Made by a program: the position numbers and the translations under genes | Shown: in pieces, positions 1 to 8,107 of the stretch | Position numbering within the stretch: the stretch's first letter is position 1 | Layout of the letters: every line of letters begins with the position of its first letter | Assembly (NCBI RefSeq): GCF_004360155.1 | Contig: NZ_ML178723.1 | Location: 259 to 64,258, forward strand | Direction: 5' to 3' | Length of the DNA stretch: 64,000 nt | Source: Paraglaciecola marina | GTDB taxonomy: Bacteria > Pseudomonadota > Gammaproteobacteria > Enterobacterales > Alteromonadaceae | The notes under the pieces: generated by a model | What the model saw: the letters and a program-made list of their open reading frames with translations, nothing else | The model's database searches: none | What the model was told of the DNA's origin: nothing

Positions 1-1
1 T

Positions 2-124
2 GCTTTTTTATTGCCTGAAGATACTAATGTAATGGTATTAAATAAAACTTTTGGAAATCAATCTATAGGGCCTGAATTCACCTTATTACAATTACAAAAG
101 AAGACAATAGTTGAGCAAAGGTAA
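2..124 (+). CDS. C-terminal end of an unidentified protein (partial)
   Basis: An open frame runs in from the left edge and stops at TAA 122-124, giving the last 40 residues of a protein that starts outside the window. The tail is mixed polar/hydrophobic and ends in a charged stretch (KKTIVEQR). I do not recognise the family. It has no AUG-independent support other than being open from the edge, so it could also be a chance frame; the next gene is convergent. Confidence 0.4.
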   Translation, partial: AFLLPEDTNVMVLNKTFGNQSIGPEFTLLQLQKKTIVEQR

Positions 125-230
125 GCCTTAATCAGAAACTATTGGGAGCATTTCGGGTAGTTTCCCTGCAATAGGTAGAATAGCTGGTAATGTCGGCTAT
201 TTGTTGTGTTATCTTTTTACGAAATGAAAC

Positions 231-280
231 AATACGACTTAGTCGTTAAGCCGTATTGAATGGCCTTTTATTTGAAAGGC
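231..280. other. Two adjacent short hairpins between convergent genes
   Basis: An imperfect inverted repeat (231-241 with 247-257, one mismatch) is followed by a 6-bp stem GCCTTT/AAAGGC (263-268 with 275-280). They lie between the end of the partial left-edge gene and the end of the minus-strand lipoprotein gene, where a terminator is expected. Neither is followed by a convincing T-run, so the role is uncertain. Confidence 0.3.
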
Positions 281-306
281 TGATGTAGCTTTAAGTTCAC
301 TTATCT

Positions 307-981
307 CTAGAATCGCTCTTCTACTTTTTTTAGTAGATTGGCATTTTCAATGTTCAAGATAACTTTCCGCTCTAAAATGATTTTACCTTCCACCACAGAT
401 GAGCCATCAATCGTTAAAGTGGGAGGGGTACGATCATTATTCTTGTCTTCCTTATCCCACCAACTGTCGTCATTTGTCGATTCAAATATTATATCTCCTG
501 CAACTATTGTGTTTAGAGTGAGTGTTATGTCGCCGTTGGTGGTTTCAATATCGCCACTTACCTGCGTGTCTAGTATTACAATGTCGCCGTTAACAGTGGA
601 TAGATCGCCACTAACTTTGCTGTTTTCTAGTAACTCAATACTGCCGTTCACTGTACTGATATCACCTAGGGCGTTTAAGTTTTCTTTTACTTTAATGCTG
701 CCATTAACTGTGGACACATCTGATACCTGAACATTCTTTCCTAACTTTATCCCACCATTCACGGTACTTACGTCATTAGCAATGACCCCATTTTGTAGCT
801 CTATTTCACCATTTACCGAAGATAAGTCACCAACTTGACGGTCTTCAGCAATATCAAAACCACCAAAAACGCTACTTTTGTCAGGCTTGTCACCCTGTCC
901 ATTGACGTGGATGATACAACTCGATGTGGAAATCAATAAAGTGCTTAAAACAGCTGCTAGAGTTAAACGGGATATGTTCAT
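307..981 (-). CDS. Repeat-built exported lipoprotein with VNG repeats (DUF4097/bactofilin-like beta-solenoid)
   Basis: This 224-residue protein has an N-terminal export signal ending in a weak lipobox (Cys22), then a body made of tandem 18-19-residue units, each carrying a (S/T)-x-x-N-G signature. The VNG triplets sit at about residues 56, 74, 92, 111 and 130, with a TNG at 148. Alternating hydrophobic residues between the signatures (for example GSIKV, GDIVI) suggest one beta-solenoid turn per unit, as in polymer-forming or DUF4097-like proteins. The C-terminal third is non-repetitive and charged. It stands alone; the neighbours do not reveal a partner. A structural or adhesive envelope role is an inference, and no catalytic motif is visible. 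Confidence 0.7.
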   Translation of the reverse strand: MNISRLTLAAVLSTLLISTSSCIIHVNGQGDKPDKSSVFGGFDIAEDRQVGDLSSVNGEIELQNGVIANDVSTVNGGIKLGKNVQVSDVSTVNGSIKVKENLNALGDISTVNGSIELLENSKVSGDLSTVNGDIVILDTQVSGDIETTNGDITLTLNTIVAGDIIFESTNDDSWWDKEDKNNDRTPPTLTIDGSSVVEGKIILERKVILNIENANLLKKVEERF

Positions 982-1154
982 GTTATTCCTTGTTGTTTAG
1001 CGATAAATTCAATATTTACTATGATAAGCAGTGCTTATGCCAATAATGTAAAGTACTGATAGTTATAGTTTTATTAGATTGATTGAATACTTAGACGCAA
1101 ATTAATCCTAAAAAGTTGGCGAGAACCACAATTATTTGGCCAGACTCTAGATCT

Positions 1155-1182
1155 TAAAAGCCGTCAGTACAGACGGCTTTTT
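1155..1182 (-). terminator. Rho-independent terminator, probably bidirectional
   Basis: A perfect 6-bp stem GCCGTC (1160-1165) / GACGGC (1172-1177) is flanked by an A-run on the left and five Ts on the right, so it can work on both strands. It sits downstream of oxyR and of the candidate small peptide gene, and upstream of the repeat lipoprotein, all on the minus strand. Confidence 0.7.
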
Positions 1183-1213
1183 ATTGAATACGGTTATTAA
1201 GACACTCATGGGT

Positions 1214-1333
1214 TTATTTTTTCTGGCAATACTGATCACCATAGTAGTTGTTTAAATAGTTACACTGTATTACTTCTTTTTTTGCTCTAGATAAACTAAA
1301 GCTAACAACTAAATTATTAAATATATTTTTCAT
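1214..1333 (-). CDS. Candidate 39-residue Cys-containing small protein
   Basis: An ATG at 1333-1331 opens a 39-codon frame ending at TAA 1216-1214. An AGGT sequence lies about 8 bases upstream as a possible ribosome site. The product begins MKNIFNNLVVSF, is basic in the middle (RAKK), and ends in a Tyr/Asn-rich segment with two cysteines 11 residues apart (C24 and C36). It lies between the end of oxyR and a strong terminator at 1155-1182, so it would be transcribed before that terminator. I recognise no family. Such a short frame can arise by chance; the support is the start signal and the terminator placement. Confidence 0.35.
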   Translation of the reverse strand: MKNIFNNLVVSFSLSRAKKEVIQCNYLNNYYGDQYCQKK

Positions 1334-1430
1334 GGTATTTACCTGGTTGAGTTAAGACAATACCATTGTGCTTTTTATTCTTTGTTCAGTATATTTAATT
1401 GTTTTGATTATATTGTTCTAAAAAATAGAA

Positions 1431-2339
1431 CTAATTGCCGTCACATTTCTGACTGAGTTGTTTTGTAAATATATTCTTGAGTATGCTCAGTTCATTGGTT
1501 CGTACGTAATTAGGCCTAATGACTAACGAAATTGTTCTATGAGGGCCTGGTTCATTAAGATGAATGGCTGTTAACTCTGATTCATTGTGTGTGAGTTGGT
1601 CTAAAGCCATTTGAGGCACTAGAGTCGTTCCTAACTTGCCCGCCACCATCTGAATCAAGGTATGCAAGCTTGCTGAATCAAAGTCAGTGTCCTGCTTTTT
1701 ATTTTGTAAACTACAAGCCGCTAGAGCATGCTCTTTTAGACAATGGCCATCTTTTAACAACATTAGTTTATCAATTTCTAGCTCTTCACTAGTGATCTCA
1801 TTAACTTTGGAGGGGCGTTCATCCTTATGGCACACCCAGTAAAAGTCTTCTTGCCAAAAATCGAAACCCATTAGCCCTTCAATTGGGTAAGGAAGAGCCA
1901 GTATTGCAGCGTCAATTTCACCTGCTCTGAGCTTATCAACTAATATGTGAGATTGATCTTCTTGAATTCTAAGTTTGAAGTTTGGGTATTGCTTGCGAAC
2001 TTCGGGTAACACTTTAGGTAAAAGGTAGGGACCTATGGTGGGTATAACGCCAATAGTCATAGGTCTAGAAAATGGTTCTTTGTTACTTTGTGACAACAGT
2101 AAGAGCTCATCAAATTCTAATTTAACTTTTTTAGCTTTATCAAGTATGGGTTGGCCGTCTCCGGTCACTAATACATGCTTGTTATTGCGCTCGAATACTG
2201 AGAAGCCAAGTTGTTTTTCAAATTCATTAATAGCGGTGCTGAGTGCTGACTGGGATACGTTGCACATTTCTGCCGCTTTTTTGAAGTGTAGGGTTTTTTC
2301 AACGGCTAGTGCGTAATGTAATTGCTTAAGTGAAATCAT
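1431..2339 (-). CDS. oxyR: OxyR, LysR-type hydrogen peroxide sensor
   Basis: This 302-residue LysR-type regulator has an N-terminal winged helix-turn-helix (about residues 1-60) and a periplasmic-binding-like sensor domain. The redox pair is present as Cys200 and Cys209 in GHC-x8-C context, matching Cys199/Cys208 of E. coli OxyR, which form a disulfide on peroxide exposure. It is transcribed divergently from ahpC across a 251-base region, the classic arrangement for OxyR and a peroxidase target. Peroxide-driven activation of ahpC and ahpF here is inferred from family knowledge. Length and cysteine spacing are normal, so the assignment is secure. Confidence 0.95.
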   Translation of the reverse strand: MISLKQLHYALAVEKTLHFKKAAEMCNVSQSALSTAINEFEKQLGFSVFERNNKHVLVTGDGQPILDKAKKVKLEFDELLLLSQSNKEPFSRPMTIGVIPTIGPYLLPKVLPEVRKQYPNFKLRIQEDQSHILVDKLRAGEIDAAILALPYPIEGLMGFDFWQEDFYWVCHKDERPSKVNEITSEELEIDKLMLLKDGHCLKEHALAACSLQNKKQDTDFDSASLHTLIQMVAGKLGTTLVPQMALDQLTHNESELTAIHLNEPGPHRTISLVIRPNYVRTNELSILKNIFTKQLSQKCDGN

Positions 2340-2382
2340 ACTTCTAATTATTTGTTTTATCGAACGTAATGGTAATTTTAAC

Positions 2383-2400
2383 CAGTATTTTAGAATTAAC
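2383..2400. promoter_or_regulatory. Repeated element upstream of ahpC (candidate OxyR-associated site)
   Basis: The string CAGTATTTTAGAAT followed by TTAAC occurs here in the oxyR-ahpC intergenic region and again, with one inserted base, at 3266-3285 upstream of ahpF. Sharing between the two peroxide-defence promoters suggests a common regulator site. Assigning it to OxyR is an inference. Confidence 0.4.
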
Positions 2401-2483
2401 TAGCTTTTTATTTCGCTTACTACTCAAATTAGGGGAGTTTCATTATTCTATTTAAGTGAACGTAATAATCAATTTAACCAAAT

Positions 2484-2539
2484 TTACCAACTTATAATTT
2501 CCACCTAATATACCCCCATCGAAAGCAAAAATGCTTTTG
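2484..2539 (+). promoter_or_regulatory. ahpC promoter with hairpin leader
   Basis: A good -10 box TAATAT (2506-2511) lies 16 bases after a weak -35 TTACCA (2484-2489), as expected for an activator-dependent promoter. It is followed by CATCGAAAGC and an 8-bp hairpin (AAAGCA 2522-2527 with TGCTTT 2532-2537, extendable by a G-T and a C-G pair), which would sit at the very 5' end of the mRNA. A near-copy precedes ahpF at 3324-3356. Confidence 0.55.
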
Positions 2540-2590
2540 GAAACTTACTAACTTACATAGTTAACAAACTAAATAAACGAGGAAATACAA

Positions 2591-3154
2591 ATGGCTCAAA
2601 TCGGCAAAACTATACCAGAATTCACTGCTCAAGCATTTCACAACGGCGAGTTTGTTGAAGTTACATCAGAAGGCGTAAAAGGTAAGTGGTCAATCTTCTT
2701 GTTCTATCCAGCAGATTTCACATTTGTTTGTCCTACTGAATTAGAAGATATGGCTAACCAGTACGAAGAACTTCAAAAGTTAGGTGTTGAAGTATATGCA
2801 GTATCTACTGATACACATTTCTCTCATAAAGCATGGCACGACTCTTCAGATGCAATTGGAAAAATTCAATTTCCAATGATTGGTGACCAAACAGGTACTA
2901 TTACACGTGGTTTTGACGTAATGATAGAAGAAGATCACATGGCACACCGTGGTACTTTCTTAGCAGACCCTGATGGCGTTATCCAAGTTGCACACATTCA
3001 TGCTGGTGGTATTGGCCGAAGTGCTAAAGACATGGTACGTAATGTTAAAGCTGCACAATATGTTCGTGAAAATGACGGTGAAGTATGTCCAGCTGCTTGG
3101 GAACAAGGTGAAGCTACATTAACACCAAGCCTAGATTTAGTTGGAAAAATCTAA
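2591..3154 (+). CDS. ahpC: AhpC, alkyl hydroperoxide reductase peroxiredoxin subunit
   Basis: This 187-residue typical 2-Cys peroxiredoxin reduces hydrogen peroxide and organic hydroperoxides in the cytoplasm, using electrons from AhpF. The peroxidatic cysteine is Cys47 in FTFVCPTE and the resolving cysteine is Cys166 in EVCPAAW, matching Cys46/Cys165 of the enteric enzyme. A GAGGAAA ribosome site precedes the ATG. It is followed by a strong terminator and then ahpF with its own promoter, so the two are probably co-regulated but separately transcribed rather than a simple operon. OxyR is divergent immediately upstream. Confidence 0.97.
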   Translation: MAQIGKTIPEFTAQAFHNGEFVEVTSEGVKGKWSIFLFYPADFTFVCPTELEDMANQYEELQKLGVEVYAVSTDTHFSHKAWHDSSDAIGKIQFPMIGDQTGTITRGFDVMIEEDHMAHRGTFLADPDGVIQVAHIHAGGIGRSAKDMVRNVKAAQYVRENDGEVCPAAWEQGEATLTPSLDLVGKI

Positions 3155-3182
3155 GCGTAACTAAACAAGTTTTAACCCCTTT

Positions 3183-3222
3183 AAAAACGAGTTAATAACG
3201 CAAGTTATTAACTCGTTTTTTT
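3183..3222 (+). terminator. Rho-independent terminator of ahpC
   Basis: A perfect 17-bp stem (3183-3199 with 3204-3220) is closed by a GCAA tetraloop and ends in a run of Ts. It lies 29 bases after the ahpC stop and separates ahpC from ahpF. Confidence 0.9.
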
Positions 3223-3265
3223 AGCGCCTGTAATAAATCAGAATAGTAACTTTCACCACAATGTT

Positions 3266-3356
3266 CAGTATTTTAGAATGTTAACTTAGATTTTATGAAT
3301 TTTATTAATTAAAGCGCATTCCTTAATATACCTACATCGAAAGCAAATAAGCTTTC
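3266..3356 (+). promoter_or_regulatory. ahpF promoter with hairpin leader and repeated upstream element
   Basis: The element CAGTATTTTAGAAT recurs at 3266-3279. Downstream, a -10 box TAATAT (3324-3329) is followed by ACCTACATCGAAAGC and a 6-bp hairpin (GAAAGC 3339-3344 with GCTTTC 3351-3356, loop AAATAA). Sequence and spacing copy the ahpC leader at 2506-2539. No clear -35 box is visible, consistent with activator dependence. Confidence 0.5.
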
Positions 3357-3382
3357 ATCAATTAAAATCAAAGGGTAGTACT

Positions 3383-4948
3383 ATGTTAAGTAACGATATT
3401 TTAAATGCACTAAAATCTTATACTCAAAATATGACGAATAAGGTATCACTTGTTTTACAAACGGGTGAACAAGAAAAACGTTCAGAGCTTAAAGAGTTCT
3501 TAACTCAGTTATGTTCAGTTTCAGATAATTTGTCTTTAGTTGAACGTGACGAAAATTTACGTAGCCCTATTACTTTTTACTTAGAAGTGGAGGGTAAAAA
3601 CAATGGTATTCATTTTTCTGGTATTCCTAGCGGCCATGAATTTAATTCACTTATCTTGGCGATATTACAATCATCAGGTACAGAGCTTAAGCTTGATAAG
3701 ACCTTAAGAGGCATGATTGAAAAAATTCAAGAGAAACTACACTTTGAAGTATTTATCTCTTTGAGCTGTCATAACTGTCCTGATGTTGTGCAATCTTTAA
3801 ATCAGTTTGCATTGTTAAATGACCAAGTTAGTTCTGAGATGATAGACGGTGGTTTATTCCAAGAGCTAATTGAAGATCGCAACATTCAAGGTGTGCCAAG
3901 TGTTTACTTGAACGGTGAGTTATTTGCTAATGGTAAAATAGACACCGCACAATTGGTTGATAAATTAATCGAACGCTTTCCTTATATAGTTAACGGAGAA
4001 AGTTCTGAGAAATTACCTTTACAAGATGTAACCGTTATTGGTGCTGGCCCTGCCGGTGTGGCATCAGCAATTTATGCCGCTCGTAAAGGTTTGAACGTTA
4101 CTATGATCGCAGATCGTATTGGCGGCCAAGTTAAAGATACGGTAGGTATAGAAAACTTAATATCTGTGCCTAAAACTACTGGTACAGAGCTAACGGGTAA
4201 CATGCAAGCTCACATGAGCGACTATGACATCAATATTAAAGAGTTTTTACGTGTTGATAAAATCGAGCATGATGTCAATAACAGTAAAGCACCCAAGACT
4301 CTACATTTGTCCAGTGGTGAAGTGATCGAGTCTAAAACCGTTATCATCGCCACCGGTGCTAAATGGAGAGAGCTAGGCATACCTGGTGAGAAAGAAAACG
4401 TAGGTTCTGGTGTAGCGTATTGCCCGCACTGTGACGGTCCATTCTTTAAAGGAAAAGATGTCGCTGTTGTGGGTGGTGGGAACTCAGGTATTGAGGCTGC
4501 ACTTGATTTAGCGGGAATGGTAAATCATGTTACTGTATTTGAGTTTTTACCCGACCTTAAAGCAGATAAAGTGTTGGTTGATAAAGCGGAAGCTCACGAC
4601 AAAATTACCATTATTAAAAATGTAGCGACTAAAGAAGTGATTGCTAAAGATGGAAAAGTCGTTGCTCTTGCATACGAAGACAGGGTGACAGGTGAAGCAA
4701 AAGAACAAGCTTTATCGGGGATTTTTGTTCAAATAGGTTTAGTACCAAACAGTGAGTTTTTAGACGGTGTAGTTGATAGAACTAAGCATGGTGAAATCAT
4801 TATTGATGAGAAATGTCACACTACCACGCCTGGAATATTTGCTGCCGGTGATGTTTCTACGGTTCCATATAAGCAGATTGTTATTGCGATGGGCGAGGGG
4901 GCTAAAGCTTCGTTGTCAGCCTTTGATTACATCATTAGAGAAAGTTAA
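3383..4948 (+). CDS. ahpF: AhpF, NADH-dependent reductase of AhpC
   Basis: This 521-residue flavoprotein passes electrons from NADH through FAD and two dithiol centres to AhpC. The N-terminal tandem thioredoxin-fold domain carries Cys129-x-x-Cys132 (CHNC). An FAD-binding Rossmann motif GAGPAG starts at about residue 220. The thioredoxin-reductase-like domain carries Cys347-x-x-Cys350 (CPHC) and an NAD(P) motif GGGNSG shortly after. These positions match the enteric AhpF closely. It follows ahpC after a terminator and has its own promoter and leader. It ends at a strong terminator. Confidence 0.96.
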   Translation: MLSNDILNALKSYTQNMTNKVSLVLQTGEQEKRSELKEFLTQLCSVSDNLSLVERDENLRSPITFYLEVEGKNNGIHFSGIPSGHEFNSLILAILQSSGTELKLDKTLRGMIEKIQEKLHFEVFISLSCHNCPDVVQSLNQFALLNDQVSSEMIDGGLFQELIEDRNIQGVPSVYLNGELFANGKIDTAQLVDKLIERFPYIVNGESSEKLPLQDVTVIGAGPAGVASAIYAARKGLNVTMIADRIGGQVKDTVGIENLISVPKTTGTELTGNMQAHMSDYDINIKEFLRVDKIEHDVNNSKAPKTLHLSSGEVIESKTVIIATGAKWRELGIPGEKENVGSGVAYCPHCDGPFFKGKDVAVVGGGNSGIEAALDLAGMVNHVTVFEFLPDLKADKVLVDKAEAHDKITIIKNVATKEVIAKDGKVVALAYEDRVTGEAKEQALSGIFVQIGLVPNSEFLDGVVDRTKHGEIIIDEKCHTTTPGIFAAGDVSTVPYKQIVIAMGEGAKASLSAFDYIIRES

Positions 4949-4962
4949 TCTACTTGATATAT

Positions 4963-4996
4963 AGAAAACACCTGAGCTTGCTCAGGTGTTTTCTAT
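4963..4996 (+). terminator. Rho-independent terminator of ahpF
   Basis: A near-perfect inverted repeat AGAAAACACCTGAGC / GCTCAGGTGTTTTCT (4964-4978 with 4981-4995) sits 15 bases after the ahpF stop. A-rich on the left and T-rich on the right. Confidence 0.85.
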
Positions 4997-5115
4997 TATT
5001 AATTTCGTAGTTTCTACGTAAATATGCGCTTTAATGCGCTACCTCCTTGAATTTTTCTTTCATATCGTACATCTTGCTTGCTCGTTTTTTTATATCAGCT
5101 CATGAGCGTTTAAGC

Positions 5116-5943
5116 ATGTTAACAAATACCCAAAAAGCCACCTATCAAGAAAGTGGTTACCTCGTTTTAGAAGATTGTTTCACTGCAACACAAATGGACA
5201 TGTTAAAACAAGCTGCACTGCAGATAGTTGACGACTTTGATCCCAACTCAACCCGTTCTGTTTTTTCAACGCAAGACCAAAGTAAAACCAGAGATGACTA
5301 CTTTTTATCTTCTGGTGACAAGATCAGATGCTTTTTTGAAGAAGACGCATTTGATGATAACGGAGAGCTAAAACAAGCTAAATCATTGAGTATCAATAAA
5401 ATTGGTCATGGATTACATACGCTTTCTCCAGAATTTAAAGCTTTTAGCCATAGCGAAATCATAAAAGCGATTGCAATGGATTTAGGGCAGCAAAAACCGC
5501 AAATTCATCAATCTATGTATATTTTTAAACAACCTAAGATTGGTGGTGTCATTCGTTGGCATCAAGATGCGACTTATTTTTTAACTAAACCTATCTCTGT
5601 GATTACTTTTTGGTTTGCGGTTGAAGATGCCACTATCGAAAATGGTTGTTTACAAGTTCAGTCTGGAGGTGAGCCTATCCCCATTAAAGAGCAATTTTTG
5701 CGTTATCCCGATGATAGAACTGAGTTAAAGCAATTGCATGATATGCCATGGCCTGAAGATGATTGCGCAAAACCTTTAGAAGTTAAAAAGGGGGCTTTGG
5801 TGGTATTTAACGGCGAGTTACCCCATTTTAGTGCTCCCAATATATCTGATAAATCTAGGCATGCTTATACCTTACATATTACTTGTGGAAATACTGAATA
5901 CGCTAAAGAAAACTGGTTACAAGCTACTTCTAGTCGATTGTAA
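5116..5943 (+). CDS. Phytanoyl-CoA dioxygenase (PhyH) family Fe(II)/2-oxoglutarate oxygenase
   Basis: This is a predicted non-haem iron oxygenase that hydroxylates a small substrate using 2-oxoglutarate and oxygen. From the ATG at 5116 it is 275 residues. The frame extends upstream to a TTG at 5047, but that extension is hydrophobic and unlike the family's start. The iron facial triad is visible as His149-x-Asp151 (WHQD) and His237 (LPHFSAP), with Arg248 as the likely 2-oxoglutarate anchor. It is followed by a class II aldolase and an enolase-superfamily enzyme on the same strand, suggesting a catabolic operon. The substrate cannot be read from sequence. Confidence 0.8.
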   Translation: MLTNTQKATYQESGYLVLEDCFTATQMDMLKQAALQIVDDFDPNSTRSVFSTQDQSKTRDDYFLSSGDKIRCFFEEDAFDDNGELKQAKSLSINKIGHGLHTLSPEFKAFSHSEIIKAIAMDLGQQKPQIHQSMYIFKQPKIGGVIRWHQDATYFLTKPISVITFWFAVEDATIENGCLQVQSGGEPIPIKEQFLRYPDDRTELKQLHDMPWPEDDCAKPLEVKKGALVVFNGELPHFSAPNISDKSRHAYTLHITCGNTEYAKENWLQATSSRL

Positions 5944-6066
5944 TTTATCGTCACGGGTAAATAACTTAAGGCTATATGAGGTTACGTTTTGGGCCATAAA
6001 ACTATGGGTAAACTCTGTAGAATAGGGTTCAATTAAAAAGTGAAAGTTGAGTCAGTAGGAGGCTTA

Positions 6067-6834
6067 GTGTTTCAGCTAGAAAAATTTAGTTTAAAGGGCA
6101 AAGTGTCTGAGCAAGAGTGGCAAGTCAGAGTCGACCTCGCCGCTTGCTATCGTTTGGTTGCAGATCACCGCTGGGGCGATTTGATTTATACCCATCTTTC
6201 GGCTCGTATTCCTAATACCGACCATTATCTAGTCAACGCTTTTGGGTTAACCTTTGATGAAGTGACGGCCTCAAACTTGGTTAAGGTAGACCTAAATGGC
6301 AATATATTAGATGGCTCACCGTACACTATTAACCCTGCAGGTTTTACTATTCATAGTGCTATCCATGAAGTACGTCATGATGCCCAATGCGTTATCCATT
6401 TGCATACTAAAGCCACTATTGGTGTGGCTACAGTAGAAGGGGGCTTAAAACCTTGGAGTCAATATGCGATGTTCTCGTTGGCTTCACTTAGTTATCACGG
6501 TTACGAAGGGTTAGCGGTAAACGATGAAGAAAAAGCCCGACTTCAATCTGATTTGGGGAGTACTAATCATATGTTATTGCATAACCATGGAGGCCTGACT
6601 TTAGGGCCTAATGTGGGAGATGCGTTTATGCGTTTTTATGATTTGCAACGTGCATGCGAAATTCAAATGGATTTATTGCAAAGTGGCCAGCCAGTTATTG
6701 AGATCCCCCAAGATATTGTTGATGGCATTCAACAGCAAGCTAATATTGTGCACAGTGGTGAGACAGGCGGTCAAAAAGCATGGCCAGCTATGCTAAGACG
6801 AGCTTACAAGCTTGACCCTACTTTTTGTGACTAG
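6067..6834 (+). CDS. Class II aldolase/adducin family protein
   Basis: This is a predicted zinc-dependent aldolase-like enzyme acting on a sugar or sugar-acid derivative. I choose the GTG at 6067 because a TAGGAGG ribosome site lies at 6056-6062, giving 255 residues; another GTG at 6040 would add nine. Zinc ligands are visible as a His-x-His motif (HLH, about 111-113) and an LHNHGG motif (about 171-176). It lies 123 bases after the PhyH gene and 50 bases before the enolase-superfamily gene. The family includes aldolases, epimerases and decarboxylases, so the exact reaction is open. Confidence 0.8.
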   Translation: MFQLEKFSLKGKVSEQEWQVRVDLAACYRLVADHRWGDLIYTHLSARIPNTDHYLVNAFGLTFDEVTASNLVKVDLNGNILDGSPYTINPAGFTIHSAIHEVRHDAQCVIHLHTKATIGVATVEGGLKPWSQYAMFSLASLSYHGYEGLAVNDEEKARLQSDLGSTNHMLLHNHGGLTLGPNVGDAFMRFYDLQRACEIQMDLLQSGQPVIEIPQDIVDGIQQQANIVHSGETGGQKAWPAMLRRAYKLDPTFCD

Positions 6835-6884
6835 TCATATTATTTGTTATTCAAATTATTAGAGATTTAAAACAGGACTTATAA

Positions 6885-8060
6885 ATGAAAATTACTCGTG
6901 TTGAAATTTTCGACATACATTGCCCTAAAAGGCCACCTTGGAACCCAGTATTTATTCGCATTCATACCGATGAAGGAATATCTGGAGTGGGTGAGGCGGG
7001 GCTCGCTTATGACTTAGGTCATAGTGCAGCTGCCCATATGATTAAAGAAATTGCAGAAGCTATGTTAATTGGCTTTGATCCCATGAACACAGAATTACTG
7101 TGGACACGTATGTTGCGTGAAAGTTTTTGGGGACTAGGCGGAGGCCCAGTTTTATATTCTGCTATGAGTGCAATAGATACAGCACTTTGGGATATCAAAG
7201 GTAAAGTGTTTGGTGTGCCTGTGTATCAGTTACTCGGTGGTAAAACTAACGGCAAGTTAAGAACCTATGCTAGTCAATTACAGTTTGATTGGGATAAAGA
7301 GTGCACTAAGCTAACTCAACCTGAACAGTATGCTGAAGCCGCGTTAAAAGCTGTAGCCGAAGGGTATGATGCCGTAAAAGTTGACCCTATTGTTTATGAT
7401 AAAGACGGTCACTCCTCTTTTGATCGCACTAATTTATTCACTAAACCTCAAATGAGACTATTTGGTGATAGATTAAGGGCTATCCGCAGTGCAGTAGGAG
7501 CAGACGTTGATATTATTTTTGAATCCCACTCCCTAATGGGCGCAGCTTCTGCTATTCAAATGGGAGAAGTTATCGAAGAAGTAGGCTGTATGATGTACGA
7601 AGAGCCAGTGAACTATTTGAACTCTGCAGTACACAAAAAAGTAGCCGAAAATGTTCGAGTCCCTATTGCGGGTGGTGAAAGGCTTTACCACCGCTGGGAT
7701 GTACGTCCTTATTTTGAAGATCAAAGTATTGACGTATTACAGCCTGATGTAGGCTTATGTGGTGGGTTTACCGAAACCAAAAAAGTCTGCGATTATGCAG
7801 ATGTTTACGATATTAGAGTACAAGCCCATGTATGTGGTGGCCCTGTGGCGACAGCCGCAAGCTTACACTTAGAAACAGCCATTCCTAACTTTTTAATACA
7901 TGAACACCATACCTATGCCATTAAAGAGTGGAATAGGGAGTTATGTATTCAAGACCCACAGCCTGTAAAAGGCTTCTTTGAGGTATCTGAAACGCCGGGA
8001 ATAGGTATAGAGTTGAATGATGACTTGGTGTATCGCTCACCTAACATGGAAGTGAAGTAA
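6885..8060 (+). CDS. Mandelate racemase/muconate lactonizing (enolase superfamily) protein, probable sugar-acid dehydratase
   Basis: This 391-residue enzyme has the N-terminal capping domain and the C-terminal TIM barrel of the enolase superfamily, which abstracts a proton alpha to a carboxylate. Candidate residues are Lys165 and Asp167 in VKVDP, metal ligands Glu213, Glu240 (EEP) and Glu265 (GGER), and His315 in QAHVCGG. The pattern resembles the sugar-acid dehydratases related to D-galactonate or mannonate dehydratase rather than mandelate racemase. It closes the PhyH-aldolase-dehydratase run, so a pathway dehydrating an acid and then cleaving the product is plausible. The substrate is unknown. 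Confidence 0.82.
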   Translation: MKITRVEIFDIHCPKRPPWNPVFIRIHTDEGISGVGEAGLAYDLGHSAAAHMIKEIAEAMLIGFDPMNTELLWTRMLRESFWGLGGGPVLYSAMSAIDTALWDIKGKVFGVPVYQLLGGKTNGKLRTYASQLQFDWDKECTKLTQPEQYAEAALKAVAEGYDAVKVDPIVYDKDGHSSFDRTNLFTKPQMRLFGDRLRAIRSAVGADVDIIFESHSLMGAASAIQMGEVIEEVGCMMYEEPVNYLNSAVHKKVAENVRVPIAGGERLYHRWDVRPYFEDQSIDVLQPDVGLCGGFTETKKVCDYADVYDIRVQAHVCGGPVATAASLHLETAIPNFLIHEHHTYAIKEWNRELCIQDPQPVKGFFEVSETPGIGIELNDDLVYRSPNMEVK

Positions 8061-8075
8061 TCATTTAACTTATAC

Positions 8076-8107
8076 TAGTGAGAGCCACAGAAGCGTTGCT
8101 CTCACTA
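8076..8107. terminator. Shared hairpin between convergent genes
   Basis: A perfect 10-bp inverted repeat TAGTGAGAGC (8076-8085) / GCTCTCACTA (8098-8107) lies between the enolase-superfamily gene and the convergent binding-protein gene. Its right arm contains the minus-strand stop codon. No T-run follows, so it is a weak or Rho-assisted terminator at best. Confidence 0.45.

Noticed and set aside
5047-5115. TTG-initiated extension of the PhyH gene
   Set aside because: It would add a hydrophobic 23-residue stretch not seen in the family, without a ribosome site; the ATG at 5116 fits better.
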